From: Mycetohabitans endofungorum
Lineage (GTDB): Bacteria; Pseudomonadota; Gammaproteobacteria; Burkholderiales; Burkholderiaceae
NCBI RefSeq assembly: GCF_037477895.1
Contig: NZ_CP132744.1
Location: forward strand, 930,001-994,000
Length of the DNA stretch: 64,000 nucleotides
Reading direction: 5' to 3'
Shown: piece after piece, positions 52,728-62,968 of the stretch
How positions within the stretch are numbered: position 1 is the stretch's first letter
Layout of the letters: every line of letters starts with the position of its first letter
Position numbers and translations under genes: made by a program
The notes under the pieces: generated by a model
The model's input: the letters and a program-made list of their open reading frames with translations, nothing else
Told to the model about the DNA's origin: nothing
Databases searched by the model: none

Positions 52728-55237
52728 AGTTCTCCCGTAACAGTTTGCGGCGCGGCCGCTGCGGACCCATGCTGCGTGGGTTCTTCGGTTTCGCCAAATG
52801 GCAACGTGAAATGAAAGGTACAGCCGGTCACGAGGCCATCGGGCTCAATATTGTTGACGACCCACAGACGTCCCCGGTGAGACTCGATAATCGAGCGGCA
52901 GATGTTCAGCCCCATGCCCATGCCATCCGACTTGGTGCTGTAGAACGGCTCGAACAGATGCTCGGCGGTGGCTTCGTCCACGCCCGGTCCCTGGTCCACC
53001 ACGCTGATGCGCACGCACTGGTCATCGGCGACGATGCGCACTTCGACGCGGATCACGGGATCGATTGCGTTGGGACGGGCATCAGCCATCGCCTCGGCGG
53101 CGTTTTTCAGCAGGTTCACGAGTACCTGCTCGATCAGTACCGGGTCGACATTGATGACCGGTAGCCGCGCGCGCATGTCGGTGACGATGCGGATGTGCCG
53201 CTTGCGCGTCTCGATCTCGGCCAGGCCGACCGCATCCGCGATGATGTCGCTGATCTTCGTGCGTTGACGCTTCGGCTCGCTGCGTTTGACGAATGCGCGG
53301 ATGCGCTTGATGATCATGCCGGCGCGCACCGCTTGCTGCGACGTTTTCTCGAGCACCGGTAAAAGGTTTTCTGGCGACGCACGGCCGGACTTCACCAGGG
53401 CAACGGTGCCCGATGCGTAGTTGTTGATCGCCGCCAGCGGTTGGTTTAACTCGTGCGCTAGTGACGAAGCCATTTCGCCCATCGTCATCAAGCGGCTGGT
53501 GAACTGCAGCTTTTCGTCCTGTTGCTGCGCCAGTTCCTGGGCTTGCTTGCGCTGCGTGATGTCCGTGGCGATTTGCATCTGCGCAAGATGGCCGTCGACC
53601 CACTGGATGTATTGCCGACGCACCTCAAACCACTTTTGGATGCTTTGTACGTAGATTTCGCACGCGTCCGACGTGCTTTCAGTCAGCGCGGCGGCCGGCA
53701 GGCCGGCGTAGGTGTCAACCAGGTCGATCGAGTCGTTCGACGCCTGGGTTGCCGTGTCAAGGCCGGAGCCTGCCAATTCCAGGTGTCCGTCCGGGCGGAT
53801 ACCGAATAGATGCCGGTAATAGCGGTTGGCAAACAGCAGTTCGGCCTGGTCTGCCGCCAGCACCGAGACTGCTGCGTCCAGCGATTCGAGTACGGTGGTG
53901 AAGCGCTCATGGGCGGCGGCCAACTCCTCGCGCGCGCGCTTGGGCTCGGTGATGTCGGTCATCGACGACATCCAGCCGGTCTGGCGCCCAGAGCTGTCGA
54001 TCAGCGGCGATACATACAGCCGCGCGTAAAAGATCGAGCCATCCTTGCGGCGCACCCGCAACTCGAACCCCGACGAGGGTGCTTTGCCGCGCAGCGTCAT
54101 GTCGAGCTGCCGGTGCATTTCCGGGCAGGCTTCGCGCGGCCAGTACGGGAACGGAGCGGTTTTGCCCACCAGGTCGCTTTCGTCCCAGCCGGTCATCCGG
54201 CAAAAGGCCGGGTTCACGTGCGTGATGCGTCCTTGCATATCGAGCACGCGCATGCCGATCAGCACCGAGTTTTCCATCGCGCGTCGGAAGAACGCTTCCG
54301 CGTACAGCGCCTGTTGCGCCTCGAAGCGCTGCCGCGTGTGCTTCCATAAGCTCCACAGGCTCCATAACACGAAGCACGACAGGCCGGCCACTAGCCACAC
54401 CAGCGTGTTGTTCGTGAAATTGGTTAGTTGCGGATACGAGTACACGCGCACCGCCAGGCTATGGCCCGGCGGATCGAGCGGTAGATCGTAATACGCATCG
54501 CGCGGCAGCCGCGGGCGGGTGGACGTGGTGGATAGCTCGCGGTGGCTCGGATCGATGATCGAAATCTTGTACTTCGCGGACAGCTCGGCCGGAATGTCGT
54601 GCTTGAGCATACCTTGAACCGAGAACACGGCGGCCACCGTGCCGAGGAACTCGCGCTCATGGAAGATCGGCGTTTGCAGCGTTACGTAGCCGTTGCGCAA
54701 GTCGTCGTAGAGCAGCGCCGAGTAGATCTGCCGGCGCGAGGCACGTGCTTCAGTGAACGAAGCGCGGATCGCATCGTACAATTGCGCATTGTTTGGCTTG
54801 GCCAGCCGAGAGCCGACGTGCGGCTCCGGGGTGCTGGCCCAATGCGGCGTCTGCGAGCCGTCGAGCCAGTTCATGTAGATGATTTCCGGATGGCTTTGCA
54901 TCACAGCGCTGGCGGCTGTCTGGAAGGTCCGCGCGTCACCGTGACCGGCGGCAATGTCGCGCGCGAGGGCGGCAATGTGTTCCTGCGCGCTCGTCATTGA
55001 CAGACGGATCTGTTGCTGGGCCCACGCGACGTTGCGATATAGCGTGTCTTCCTGCTGCTGTTGCTCGCGCCGGTTCAGGCTCCACAGAATCAGGCTCATT
55101 ACGATCAGGAACACCACGATCGACACGAGCGGCGTGAGCAAGTAAGAGTTGGACCACCACGGGCCGTGGTGCCAGCGGTTGGGCGGCGGCGTCGGCCCGG
55201 GCCGCGCTGCACGAGCGAGGAGCCGTTCGGTCAACAT
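52724..55237 (-). CDS. Membrane PAS sensor histidine kinase (FixL/DctB-like)
   Basis: An 837-residue kinase paired with the FixJ-type regulator. Two membrane helices (LLTPLVSIVVFLIVMSLIL near 34-54 and TLVWLVAGLSCFVLWSLW near 285-305) flank a periplasmic sensor domain of about 230 residues, probably of dCache type. Two PAS domains follow (VLIGMRVLDMQGRITHVNPA; and LDAAVSVLAADQAELLFANR). The HisKA box is SSLAHELNQPLAAINNYASG near residue 605, and the HATPase motifs are LLKNAAEAM, DQGPGV and GMGMGLNICRSI. A role in sensing a carboxylate or redox cue related to pyruvate use is a guess from context. Confidence 0.9.
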   Translation of the reverse strand: MLTERLLARAARPGPTPPPNRWHHGPWWSNSYLLTPLVSIVVFLIVMSLILWSLNRREQQQQEDTLYRNVAWAQQQIRLSMTSAQEHIAALARDIAAGHGDARTFQTAASAVMQSHPEIIYMNWLDGSQTPHWASTPEPHVGSRLAKPNNAQLYDAIRASFTEARASRRQIYSALLYDDLRNGYVTLQTPIFHEREFLGTVAAVFSVQGMLKHDIPAELSAKYKISIIDPSHRELSTTSTRPRLPRDAYYDLPLDPPGHSLAVRVYSYPQLTNFTNNTLVWLVAGLSCFVLWSLWSLWKHTRQRFEAQQALYAEAFFRRAMENSVLIGMRVLDMQGRITHVNPAFCRMTGWDESDLVGKTAPFPYWPREACPEMHRQLDMTLRGKAPSSGFELRVRRKDGSIFYARLYVSPLIDSSGRQTGWMSSMTDITEPKRAREELAAAHERFTTVLESLDAAVSVLAADQAELLFANRYYRHLFGIRPDGHLELAGSGLDTATQASNDSIDLVDTYAGLPAAALTESTSDACEIYVQSIQKWFEVRRQYIQWVDGHLAQMQIATDITQRKQAQELAQQQDEKLQFTSRLMTMGEMASSLAHELNQPLAAINNYASGTVALVKSGRASPENLLPVLEKTSQQAVRAGMIIKRIRAFVKRSEPKRQRTKISDIIADAVGLAEIETRKRHIRIVTDMRARLPVINVDPVLIEQVLVNLLKNAAEAMADARPNAIDPVIRVEVRIVADDQCVRISVVDQGPGVDEATAEHLFEPFYSTKSDGMGMGLNICRSIIESHRGRLWVVNNIEPDGLVTGCTFHFTLPFGETEEPTQHGSAAAAPQTVTGEL

Positions 55238-55531
55238 AGAGGAGATTGTAGCGCAGGGTTAAAAGCACAAAGCGAGCAGTTCGCGGCAATGCAGCGATAG
55301 AATCCAGACGGATGCCAGATTTTCGGGTTGCATCGCAGCAATTTTTCATATGGCGAGAAATCATCTCGTCATTTGAAAATTTTGTTGCGCAGGCTCAGAC
55401 CGGGTCTTTACAATTCGGTGGCCACCCGGCCAGGATGCCGCTTCCGGCCGCGCGATCCCGCAGGCGGACCCGCGCGCGGTAGCTGGTCACTTTGTGCTGC
55501 ACGTTCCCCATACCAGGACCAGGAGACGCTC
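55238..55531. promoter_or_regulatory. Divergent region before aceE, with candidate promoter
   Basis: TTGCGC at 55385-55390 and TACAAT at 55409-55414 are 18 bases apart and could be a sigma-70 promoter for the pyruvate dehydrogenase operon. The leader to the aceE start would be about 110 bases. No PdhR-type operator was recognised. Confidence 0.35.
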
Positions 55532-58231
55532 ATGTCCGCCGTACCCGAGGAAGTGATGAAGTATGTCACCGCCGAAAAAGACAACGACCCGCAAGAAACC
55601 GCCGAATGGCTCGAGGCGTTGGATGGCGTGCTGTCGGCCGTAGGCCCTGAGCGCGCACATTACCTGATCGAGAAGCAGATCGAATTTGCGCGGGTCCATG
55701 GCGAGCATCTGCCGTTCTCCGCAAACACACCGTACATCAATACGATCCCCGTGTCCGCGCAGGCTAAGAACCCCGGCGATCAGGACATCGAACACCGGAT
55801 CCGCTCGTACACGCGCTGGAATGCGCTGGCGATGGTGCTGCGCGCCGGCAAGCACACGAACGTCGGTGGACACATTGCCTCGTTTGCGTCGGCCGCCACG
55901 CTCTATGACGTCGGGTACAACCATTTCTGGCACGCGCCGAGCGCCGAACATGGCGGCGACCTGGTGTTCGTGCAGGGCCACTCGTCGCCCGGCATTTATT
56001 CGCGCGCGTTCCTGTTAGGCCGACTAACCGAGGAACAACTGGACAACTTCCGGCAGGAGGTCGGGGGCAAGGGCATCTCATCGTATCCGCACCCGTGGCT
56101 GATGCCAGATTTCTGGCAGTTCCCGACGGTGTCGATGGGCCTAGGCCCGATCATGGCGATCTACCAGGCGCGTTTCATGCGCTACCTGGAGGCGCGCGGC
56201 ATTGCGAAGACCGCCGGGCGCAAGGTTTGGGCTTTCCTCGGTGACGGCGAAACCGACGAGCCGGAATCGCTCGGTGCGATCGGCATGGCCGGACGTGAGA
56301 AGCTGGACAATCTCGTGTTCGTGATCAACTGTAACCTGCAGCGGCTGGACGGGCCGGTGCGAGGCAACGGCAAGATTATCCAAGAGTTGGAGTCCGAATT
56401 CCGCGGTGCGGGCTGGAACGTGATCAAGGTGATCTGGGGCAGCCGCTGGGATTCGCTGTTCGCGCGCGACAAGACGGGCGCGTTGATGCGCCGGATGATG
56501 GAAGTCGTCGATGGCGAATACCAGACGTACAAGTCGGAGTCCGGCGCCTACGTGCGCGAGCATTTCTTCAACACGCCGGAACTCAAGGCGCTGGTGGCGG
56601 ACTGGTCCGACGATGACATCTGGAATTTGAACCGAGGCGGCCACGATCCGCATAAGATCTACGCGGCATTTCATGCGGCGCAGCATAATGTTGGCCAGCC
56701 GACCGTGATTCTGGCGAAGACCATCAAGGGTTACGGGATGGGCGAGGCCGGGCAGGCGATGAACATTACCCACCAGCAGAAGAAAATGCAGGTGGACCAA
56801 CTGAAGAAGTTCCGTGACCAGTTCCGGCTGCCTATTTCGGACGACGAGATCGCCGATGTGCCTTATCTGAAGTTCGACGAGGGTTCAAAGGAGCTTGAGT
56901 ACATGCGTCAGCACCGGCTGGCGCTCGGCGGCTATCTACCGCAGCGACGGATGAAGGCCGATACGTCCCTGGACGTGCCGCCGCTCTGCGCGTTCGAACC
57001 GGTGCTCAAGGGCACCGGTGAGGGACGCGAGATTTCCACGACGATGGCGTTCGTGCGGATCTTGAACATCCTGCTCAAGGACAAGGCGCTCGGCAAGCGG
57101 ATTGTGCCGATCGTGCCGGACGAGTCGCGCACGTTCGGCATGGAGGGGCTGTTCCGCCAGATCGGCATCTGGAACCAGGAAGGGCAGAAGTACGTGCCGG
57201 AAGATTCCGACCAGCTGATGTTCTACAAGGAATCGACGACCGGGCAGATCCTGCAGGAAGGCATCAACGAGGCGGGCGGCATCTGCGACTGGATCGCGGC
57301 GGCGACATCGTACTCGACGCACAACGAGATCATGGTGCCGTTCTACATCTTCTACTCGATGTTTGGCTTCCAGCGCGTCGGCGATCTGGCCTGGGCCGCC
57401 GGCGACATGCGCTCGCGCGGCTTCCTGCTCGGCGGCACCGCGGGACGCACAACGCTCAATGGCGAAGGGTTACAGCATGAGGACGGGCATTCGCTGTTGT
57501 GGGCGTCGTCGATCCCCAATTGCGTCAGCTACGATCCGACATTTGGCTACGAGCTTGCGGTGATCATCCAGGATGGCTTGCGCCGCATGGTGCAGGAGCA
57601 GCAGGACGTGTTCTATTACCTGACGGTAATGAACGAAAACTACGAGCATCCGGCGATGCCCGAGGGCGAGCATGTCGCGCAGCACATCGTCAAGGGCATG
57701 TATTCATTGCGCAAGGCTGAAGCGGACAAGGACGCTCCGCGCGTGCAATTGCTCGGCGCTGGCACGATTCTGAACGAAGTGATTGCCGCAGCCGAGTTAC
57801 TGAAAAACGATTGGGGCGTGGCCGCCGACCTTTGGAGCGTGCCGAGCTTCATCGAACTGGCCCGCGAAGGGCACGCAGTACAGCGCCAGAATCTGCTTAA
57901 CCCGCTCGCCGAGCCCAAGCTGTCGCACGTGCAGACCTTGCTGAAGGACACGCAGGGGCCGGTGATCGCGTCGACTGACTATGTACGCTCGCTGGCCGAG
58001 CAGATCCGCGCATTCGTGCCGCGTCGCTATGTGGTGCTTGGCACCGATGGCTTTGGTCGTTCTGATACACGCGAGCAGCTGCGTCACTTCTTCGAAGTCG
58101 ACCGCTATTGGGTCACGGTGGCCGCGCTGCACGCGTTGGCCGACGAAGGCACGATTGACCGCAAGCGGGTGGCGCAAGCGCTGCAGCAATACCAGCTCGA
58201 TCCGGCCAAGCCGAATCCGGTGACAGTCTAA
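55532..58231 (+). CDS. aceE: Pyruvate dehydrogenase E1 component (homodimeric)
   Basis: An 899-residue thiamine diphosphate-dependent E1, decarboxylating pyruvate and passing the acetyl group to lipoyl-E2. The ATG at 55532 follows AGGAGACGCTC; the open frame from 55328 is longer by chance. The ThDP motif runs from GDGETDEPES to NCNLQRLDG (residues 230-270). Other blocks are FGFQRVGDLAWAAGDMRSRG and GRTTLNGEGLQHEDGHS. It is the first gene of the aceE-aceF-lpdA operon, with 91 bases to aceF. Confidence 0.97.
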   Translation: MSAVPEEVMKYVTAEKDNDPQETAEWLEALDGVLSAVGPERAHYLIEKQIEFARVHGEHLPFSANTPYINTIPVSAQAKNPGDQDIEHRIRSYTRWNALAMVLRAGKHTNVGGHIASFASAATLYDVGYNHFWHAPSAEHGGDLVFVQGHSSPGIYSRAFLLGRLTEEQLDNFRQEVGGKGISSYPHPWLMPDFWQFPTVSMGLGPIMAIYQARFMRYLEARGIAKTAGRKVWAFLGDGETDEPESLGAIGMAGREKLDNLVFVINCNLQRLDGPVRGNGKIIQELESEFRGAGWNVIKVIWGSRWDSLFARDKTGALMRRMMEVVDGEYQTYKSESGAYVREHFFNTPELKALVADWSDDDIWNLNRGGHDPHKIYAAFHAAQHNVGQPTVILAKTIKGYGMGEAGQAMNITHQQKKMQVDQLKKFRDQFRLPISDDEIADVPYLKFDEGSKELEYMRQHRLALGGYLPQRRMKADTSLDVPPLCAFEPVLKGTGEGREISTTMAFVRILNILLKDKALGKRIVPIVPDESRTFGMEGLFRQIGIWNQEGQKYVPEDSDQLMFYKESTTGQILQEGINEAGGICDWIAAATSYSTHNEIMVPFYIFYSMFGFQRVGDLAWAAGDMRSRGFLLGGTAGRTTLNGEGLQHEDGHSLLWASSIPNCVSYDPTFGYELAVIIQDGLRRMVQEQQDVFYYLTVMNENYEHPAMPEGEHVAQHIVKGMYSLRKAEADKDAPRVQLLGAGTILNEVIAAAELLKNDWGVAADLWSVPSFIELAREGHAVQRQNLLNPLAEPKLSHVQTLLKDTQGPVIASTDYVRSLAEQIRAFVPRRYVVLGTDGFGRSDTREQLRHFFEVDRYWVTVAALHALADEGTIDRKRVAQALQQYQLDPAKPNPVTV

Positions 58232-58322
58232 CGCCATTTTCCCGCATCGCGCGAATGCGCTGCTCCGTGTGCGACAGCCGTGGCCGGCTGTCGCACACGC
58301 GTGGCTGATGGAGACAAAATCA

Positions 58323-60092
58323 ATGAGTGAAGCGATCGAAGTGAAGGTGCCGGACATCGGCGACTACAAGGACGTGCCGGTGATCGAGGTGCTGGTCAAG
58401 CCGGGCGATGCCGTCGAGCCGGAGCAATCGCTGGTCACGCTCGAGTCGGACAAGGCGACGATGGACGTGCCGAGCCCGAGCGCCGGTGTCGTCAAGGAAG
58501 TCAAGATTAAGCAGGGCGATACGGTCTCCGAAGGGTCGCTAATCGTGATCCTCGATCGCGCGAGCAGTGCGCCGGCGTCTAACGGTCACAGTGCGGCGCA
58601 ATCCGCCGCAGCCGCTGCGCCGGCCGCGGGCCAGGCGTCCGCCGCAAGCTCAGCGTCCGCTGCCACACCTGCGCCGCCGGCCGCTGCGGCTGCGTCCTCA
58701 GCTCGGCCTGTATCGCCGGCCGCGCCCACTGCGTCCTCACCCCAGGCTGCGTCGGATGGGGCCGGCGGCGTGCGCGAGGTCAAAGTTCCCGATATCGGTG
58801 ACTATAAGGACGTGCCGGTGATTGAAGTGCACGTGAAGGTAGGCGACGTCGTCGAACCGGAGCAGTCGCTGCTCACGCTGGAATCGGACAAGGCAACGAT
58901 GGACGTGCCGAGCCCGGCCGCCGGTACGGTGAAGGCGCTGAAAGTCAACGTCGGCGACATGGTCTCAGAAGGCACACTGATCGTCGTGCTGGAGAGCATC
59001 GGTGGTGCGGCCTCCGAGCAAGCGCAGCCTGCGCCGGCCGCGCAGCCGGCTACTGCGTCCAAGCCGGTCAAGCCGCCTTTGGATCTGCCGGTTGCGTCAA
59101 CGCCGGCCAGTGGCGCTCGCGAGCCGTCTGCGCTTGCGCAGGCGCCGGTGATCCCGATTGCCGGCGCACACCGCGCCAGTCACGCGAGCCCGTCGGTGCG
59201 CAAGTTCGCGCGCGAGTTGGGTGTCGAGGTCGCGCGCGTGCCGGGCACGGGCCCGAAGGGCCGGATCACGCGCGAGGATGTGACCGCCTATGTGAAGGGC
59301 GTGATGACCGGACAGCGCGGCGTGCCGGCGGGCGCAACCGCTGCGTCGGGCGGCGCGGGACTGGACCTGCTGCCCTGGCCGAAGGTCGACTTTGCGAAGT
59401 TCGGCCCGGTGCAGGCCAAGCCGCTGTCAAGGATCAAGAAGATCTCTGGGGCGAACCTGCATCGCAACTGGGTCATGATCCCCCACGTGACGAACAACGA
59501 CGAAGCCGATATTACCGAGCTTGAGATGTTGCGCGTGCAACTAAACAAGGAAAACGAGAAGGCGGGCATCAAGGTGACAATGCTCGCGTTCGTGATCAAG
59601 GCGGTTGTCGCTGCGTTGAAAAAATTCCCAACCTTCAACACCAGCCTGGACAGCGAGAACCTGGTGTTCAAACAATATTTCAACATTGGCTTTGCGGCCG
59701 ATACGCCGAACGGGCTCGTCGTGCCGGTGCTCAAGGAGGCTGACCACAAGGGTGTGCTCGACATTGCGAAGGAAACCGCGGAACTGGCGAGGCTGGCTCG
59801 TGAAGGCAAGCTGAAGCCAGACCAGATGCAGGGCGGCTCGATTTCGATTTCGTCGCTTGGTGGCATCGGCGGCACGCATTTCACGCCGATTATCAATGCA
59901 CCGGAAGTAGCGATCCTCGGCTTGTCCAAGAGCGCTTACAAGCCGGTCTGGGACGGCAAGCAGTTTGTCCCGCGGTTGATGCTGCCGCTGTCACTGTCGT
60001 ACGACCATCGCGTGATCGATGGCGCGCAGGCCGCGCGCTTCAACGCGTATCTGGTCCAGATCCTCGCGGATTTCCGCCGCGTGATGCTGTGA
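58323..60092 (+). CDS. aceF: Pyruvate dehydrogenase E2, dihydrolipoamide acetyltransferase
   Basis: A 589-residue E2 core of the pyruvate dehydrogenase complex, transferring acetyl to CoA. It has two lipoyl domains, each with LESDKATMDVPSP (lipoylated Lys), around residues 5-80 and 150-225, joined by Ala/Pro-rich swinging arms. The peripheral subunit-binding domain follows (HASPSVRKFARELGVEVARV, near 285-320). The catalytic domain ends with LSYDHRVIDGAQAARF carrying the active His. The ATG at 58323 follows GGAGAC. lpdA begins 43 bases after its stop. Confidence 0.97.
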   Translation: MSEAIEVKVPDIGDYKDVPVIEVLVKPGDAVEPEQSLVTLESDKATMDVPSPSAGVVKEVKIKQGDTVSEGSLIVILDRASSAPASNGHSAAQSAAAAAPAAGQASAASSASAATPAPPAAAAASSARPVSPAAPTASSPQAASDGAGGVREVKVPDIGDYKDVPVIEVHVKVGDVVEPEQSLLTLESDKATMDVPSPAAGTVKALKVNVGDMVSEGTLIVVLESIGGAASEQAQPAPAAQPATASKPVKPPLDLPVASTPASGAREPSALAQAPVIPIAGAHRASHASPSVRKFARELGVEVARVPGTGPKGRITREDVTAYVKGVMTGQRGVPAGATAASGGAGLDLLPWPKVDFAKFGPVQAKPLSRIKKISGANLHRNWVMIPHVTNNDEADITELEMLRVQLNKENEKAGIKVTMLAFVIKAVVAALKKFPTFNTSLDSENLVFKQYFNIGFAADTPNGLVVPVLKEADHKGVLDIAKETAELARLAREGKLKPDQMQGGSISISSLGGIGGTHFTPIINAPEVAILGLSKSAYKPVWDGKQFVPRLMLPLSLSYDHRVIDGAQAARFNAYLVQILADFRRVML

Positions 60093-60135
60093 TTAGACGA
60101 TATCAACCCGTTGCGCGAACAAGAAGGGGACGTGG

Positions 60136-61977
60136 ATGAGTCTCGTTGAAGTGAAAGTGCCTGACATCGGCGATTTCAAGGACGTCAGCGTGATTGAGGT
60201 ATTGGTCCAGCCTGGCGATACGATCCACAAGGAACAGTCGCTGTTGACGCTAGAAAGCGACAAGGCTTCGATGGAGGTGCCGAGCGACTACGCCGGCACC
60301 GTGAAGGAGGTCAAGGTCAAGGCCGGTGATAATGTGTCCGAGGGCACCGTGATTGCGATCATGGAGGTTGCCGACCAGGCGGAGCGTGCTGATGATAGCC
60401 GTACCGCGGCACAGTCGCCGGCTGCGGCCACCGCGTCCGCCCCGGCCCCCGCGTCGGCGCCGACATCGCCGGCCGCGTCAGGCGCGCGGCTGGCGAGCGC
60501 GTCGCTGCCGACGTCGGCAGCGCTGCCTGCAGCCGGTGCGCCGGTTGCGGCCTATCGTGGCAGCGCCGATATCGAATGTGACGTGTTGGTGCTCGGTGCC
60601 GGCCCAGGCGGGTACTCGGCCGCGTTCCGCGCCGCTGACCTCGGCCTGAAAACTGTGCTCGTCGAGCGCTATCCGACACTGGGCGGCGTCTGCCTGAACG
60701 TCGGGTGCATTCCGTCGAAGGCGTTGCTGCACACCGCCGCCATCGTTGACGAGGCGGCGGCGCTGGCAGCGCATGGGATCACGCTCGGCAAGCCGCAGAT
60801 CGATTTGGGTAAGCTGCGCGAGTTCAAGAGCGGCGTGGTGCGTAAGCTGACGACCGGGCTCGCTGGCATGGCCAAGGCGCGCAAGGTGCAGGTGGTGACC
60901 GGCGTTGGGGCATTCGTCGACCCTTATCATCTCGAGGTGCGGACCGACGGCGGCAAGCAGATCGTGCGGTTCAAGCAGGCGATTATCGCGGCCGGCTCGC
61001 AAGCCGTGAAACTGCCGTTTCTACCTGACGACGCACGCGTTATCGATTCCACTGGCGCGTTGGCGCTGCCGCAAATCCCGCAGCGGATGCTAGTGATCGG
61101 TGGCGGGATCATCGGGCTCGAGATGGCCACCGTGTATTCAACGCTCGGCGCGAGCATTGACGTGGTTGAGATGCTCGACGGCTTGATGCAGGGCGCGGAC
61201 CGGGACCTCGTCAAAGTATGGGAGAAGTTCAACGCAAAGCGCTTTGCAAACGTGATGCTGCAGACCAAGACCACGGCTGCTGAAGCTAAGCCGGACGGCA
61301 TCTATGTGAGTTTCGAAGGCGAGCATGCGCCAACGGATCCGCAGCGCTACGACTTGGTGCTCGTTGCAGTCGGGCGCAGTCCGAACGGCAAGCGCATTGG
61401 CGCCGAGCGTGCCGGCGTTGCAGTGACCGAGCGCGGTTTCATCGAGGTCGATCAGCAGATGCGTACCAACGTGTCGCATATCTATGCGATCGGCGATATC
61501 GTGGGTCAGCCGATGCTCGCTCACAAGGCGGTCCATGAAGGGCATGTGGCAGCGCAGGCCGCCGCCGGCGAAAAATCTTACTTTGATGCGCTGCAGATTC
61601 CTTCGGTGGCGTACACCGACCCCGAGGTCGCATGGGCCGGCAAGACAGAGGCGCAACTGAAGGCCGAAGGCATCCAGTACGGCAAGGCTGTGTTTCCGTG
61701 GGCTGCCTCCGGGCGCGCGATTGCGAACGGCCGGGACGAGGGCTTTACGAAGTTGCTGTTCGATGAACAGACCCATCGCGTGATCGGCGGCGGTATCGTC
61801 GGACTCAATGCGGGCGATCTGATCAGCGAGATTTGCCTGGCCGTGGAAATGGGCGCGGACGCGACGGATATCGGCAAGACGATTCATCCGCACCCGACGC
61901 TCGGGGAGTCGGTTGGGATGGCCGCGGAATTGTACGAAGGCGTCTGCACCGATCTGCCGCCACAGCGCAAAAAGTAA
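60136..61977 (+). CDS. lpdA: Dihydrolipoamide dehydrogenase (E3) with N-terminal lipoyl domain
   Basis: A 613-residue flavoenzyme that reoxidises E2 lipoamide with NAD. Unlike the enteric E3, it carries an N-terminal lipoyl domain (LESDKASMEVPSDYAG, residues 1-75) and an Ala/Pro linker, as in Ralstonia and Burkholderia PDH E3. FAD binding is VLGAGPGGYSAAFRAADLG, the redox disulfide is GGVCLNVGCIPSKALLH, NAD binding is MLVIGGGIIGLEMATVYSTL, and the C-terminal active His is in HPHPTLGES. An AAGAAGGGGA site precedes the ATG. It ends the operon. Confidence 0.97.
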   Translation: MSLVEVKVPDIGDFKDVSVIEVLVQPGDTIHKEQSLLTLESDKASMEVPSDYAGTVKEVKVKAGDNVSEGTVIAIMEVADQAERADDSRTAAQSPAAATASAPAPASAPTSPAASGARLASASLPTSAALPAAGAPVAAYRGSADIECDVLVLGAGPGGYSAAFRAADLGLKTVLVERYPTLGGVCLNVGCIPSKALLHTAAIVDEAAALAAHGITLGKPQIDLGKLREFKSGVVRKLTTGLAGMAKARKVQVVTGVGAFVDPYHLEVRTDGGKQIVRFKQAIIAAGSQAVKLPFLPDDARVIDSTGALALPQIPQRMLVIGGGIIGLEMATVYSTLGASIDVVEMLDGLMQGADRDLVKVWEKFNAKRFANVMLQTKTTAAEAKPDGIYVSFEGEHAPTDPQRYDLVLVAVGRSPNGKRIGAERAGVAVTERGFIEVDQQMRTNVSHIYAIGDIVGQPMLAHKAVHEGHVAAQAAAGEKSYFDALQIPSVAYTDPEVAWAGKTEAQLKAEGIQYGKAVFPWAASGRAIANGRDEGFTKLLFDEQTHRVIGGGIVGLNAGDLISEICLAVEMGADATDIGKTIHPHPTLGESVGMAAELYEGVCTDLPPQRKK

Positions 61978-62285
61978 CATGGGCCGTTAACGCGGGCTGT
62001 GCCGGTTCGTCGCGAATACGTGCAAGACCGTTGGGGCGCGTTCAGATAGCCTTCGCCTTATCAAATGGCCTGCTCTATGCCTCGTCGAGGTGTCGGCTCA
62101 TTCAACGGCGCATTGCGTGAGACATCGAGTCGCGCTTTGCTGGCGCACCGGCAAAAGTGCATGGCGCAGGGCGCCAGCGCGTGGAACGGATACCATCGTG
62201 CTGTTCAGCCTTGCACCGGCATGGGCTCATGCACCACACCGTTGCCTTGGGCGCTGCTAGCTCCATGACGCCGAGCGGGTAGCCG
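61978..62285. other. Gap between lpdA and phasin gene
   Basis: No gene is supported and no strong terminator hairpin with a T-tract was found after lpdA. The two genes converge. Confidence 0.3.
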
Positions 62286-62852
62286 TTACTTCTTGGCGGT
62301 GCGCGATGCCTGTGCGGCAGCTTGCTGAGCAGCTTTCGACGCAGCAGTGGCGGCGGCGTTGAAGTTGCTTTCAGCGATCTCAACTGCCTGCTTTGTGGCC
62401 TTTTGCACCGTTTCGTAGGTTGTGTTCGCGGCGGTGATCGCTGATTTCAACACCGAGACGACGGTTTCCGAGCCAGCCGGCGCGGTTTTCGCAACATTGT
62501 CGACCAACGCCTGCACGTTGCGGTTTTGTTCCTCGTACTGCGCTTCGGCAACGCGGACGAATTCGGCTTGCGTGGCCGACGCGATCTCGTACAGGTGATG
62601 GCCGTACGACAGGACTTTCTCCGCGGCAGGCTGCCCCAGGCTGGTTTGCAGCGACAACAGCTCCTGCGCATCCTTCACCGACAGCATGCGGTGCGCGTTT
62701 TCTTGAGATTCGGCCAGTGTCGCCTTCGCCGCTTTTAGGTTTAGCTCAACGAGTTTTTCGGCGCCTTCGAACGCTTTGTTCGCCAAACCAAACCACGTTT
62801 CCAAATTCACCTTCTGGGCGGCAGCGATTTGCTCGGGGGTCAACAGATTCAT
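62286..62852 (-). CDS. phaP: Phasin (polyhydroxyalkanoate granule protein)
   Basis: A 188-residue phasin of the Burkholderia/Ralstonia PhaP type. The ATG at 62852 follows AGGAGCGCAAGC; the longer frame from 62981 runs through the promoter and is not coding. [20 protein letters not shown] and [20 protein letters not shown] open the protein, and its helical body coats PHB granules. The Ala/Lys-rich C-terminal tail ([20 protein letters not shown]) is typical. A strong sigma-70 promoter flanked by two palindromes lies just upstream, fitting control by a PhaR-type repressor that senses PHB. Confidence 0.92.
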   Translation of the reverse strand: MNLLTPEQIAAAQKVNLETWFGLANKAFEGAEKLVELNLKAAKATLAESQENAHRMLSVKDAQELLSLQTSLGQPAAEKVLSYGHHLYEIASATQAEFVRVAEAQYEEQNRNVQALVDNVAKTAPAGSETVVSVLKSAITAANTTYETVQKATKQAVEIAESNFNAAATAASKAAQQAAAQASRTAKK

Positions 62853-62911
62853 GCTTGCGCTCCTGACCGACCCTGGCGGGGCCGCTGGTGGGGAGAAAGG
62901 CCGCCGCGCTG

Positions 62912-62926
62912 TTGTGCAGTGCAGCA
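62912..62926. promoter_or_regulatory. Palindromic operator candidate, proximal copy
   Basis: TTGTGCAGTGCAGCA is a near match to the perfect palindrome at 62969-62983. It lies just downstream of the predicted -10 element of the phasin promoter, a position suited to repression. Confidence 0.5.
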
Positions 62927-62934
62927 GAATACGC

Positions 62935-62962
62935 ATTTTAGGTGTGTTTGCGCGCGTGTCAA
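62935..62962 (-). promoter_or_regulatory. Sigma-70 promoter of the phasin gene
   Basis: On the minus strand TTGACA (62962-62957), a 16-base spacer and TAAAAT (62940-62935) form a near-consensus promoter. The leader to the phasin start is about 75 bases. Confidence 0.7.
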
Positions 62963-62968
62963 GTTTTT

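Noticed and set aside
55328..55531. N-terminal extension of aceE
   Set aside because: The extension is not part of the E1 family and covers the likely promoter; AGGAG precedes the ATG at 55532.
61138..61980. 280-codon minus-strand frame opposite lpdA
   Set aside because: Antisense shadow of the E3 gene, whose FAD, NAD and disulfide motifs are complete.
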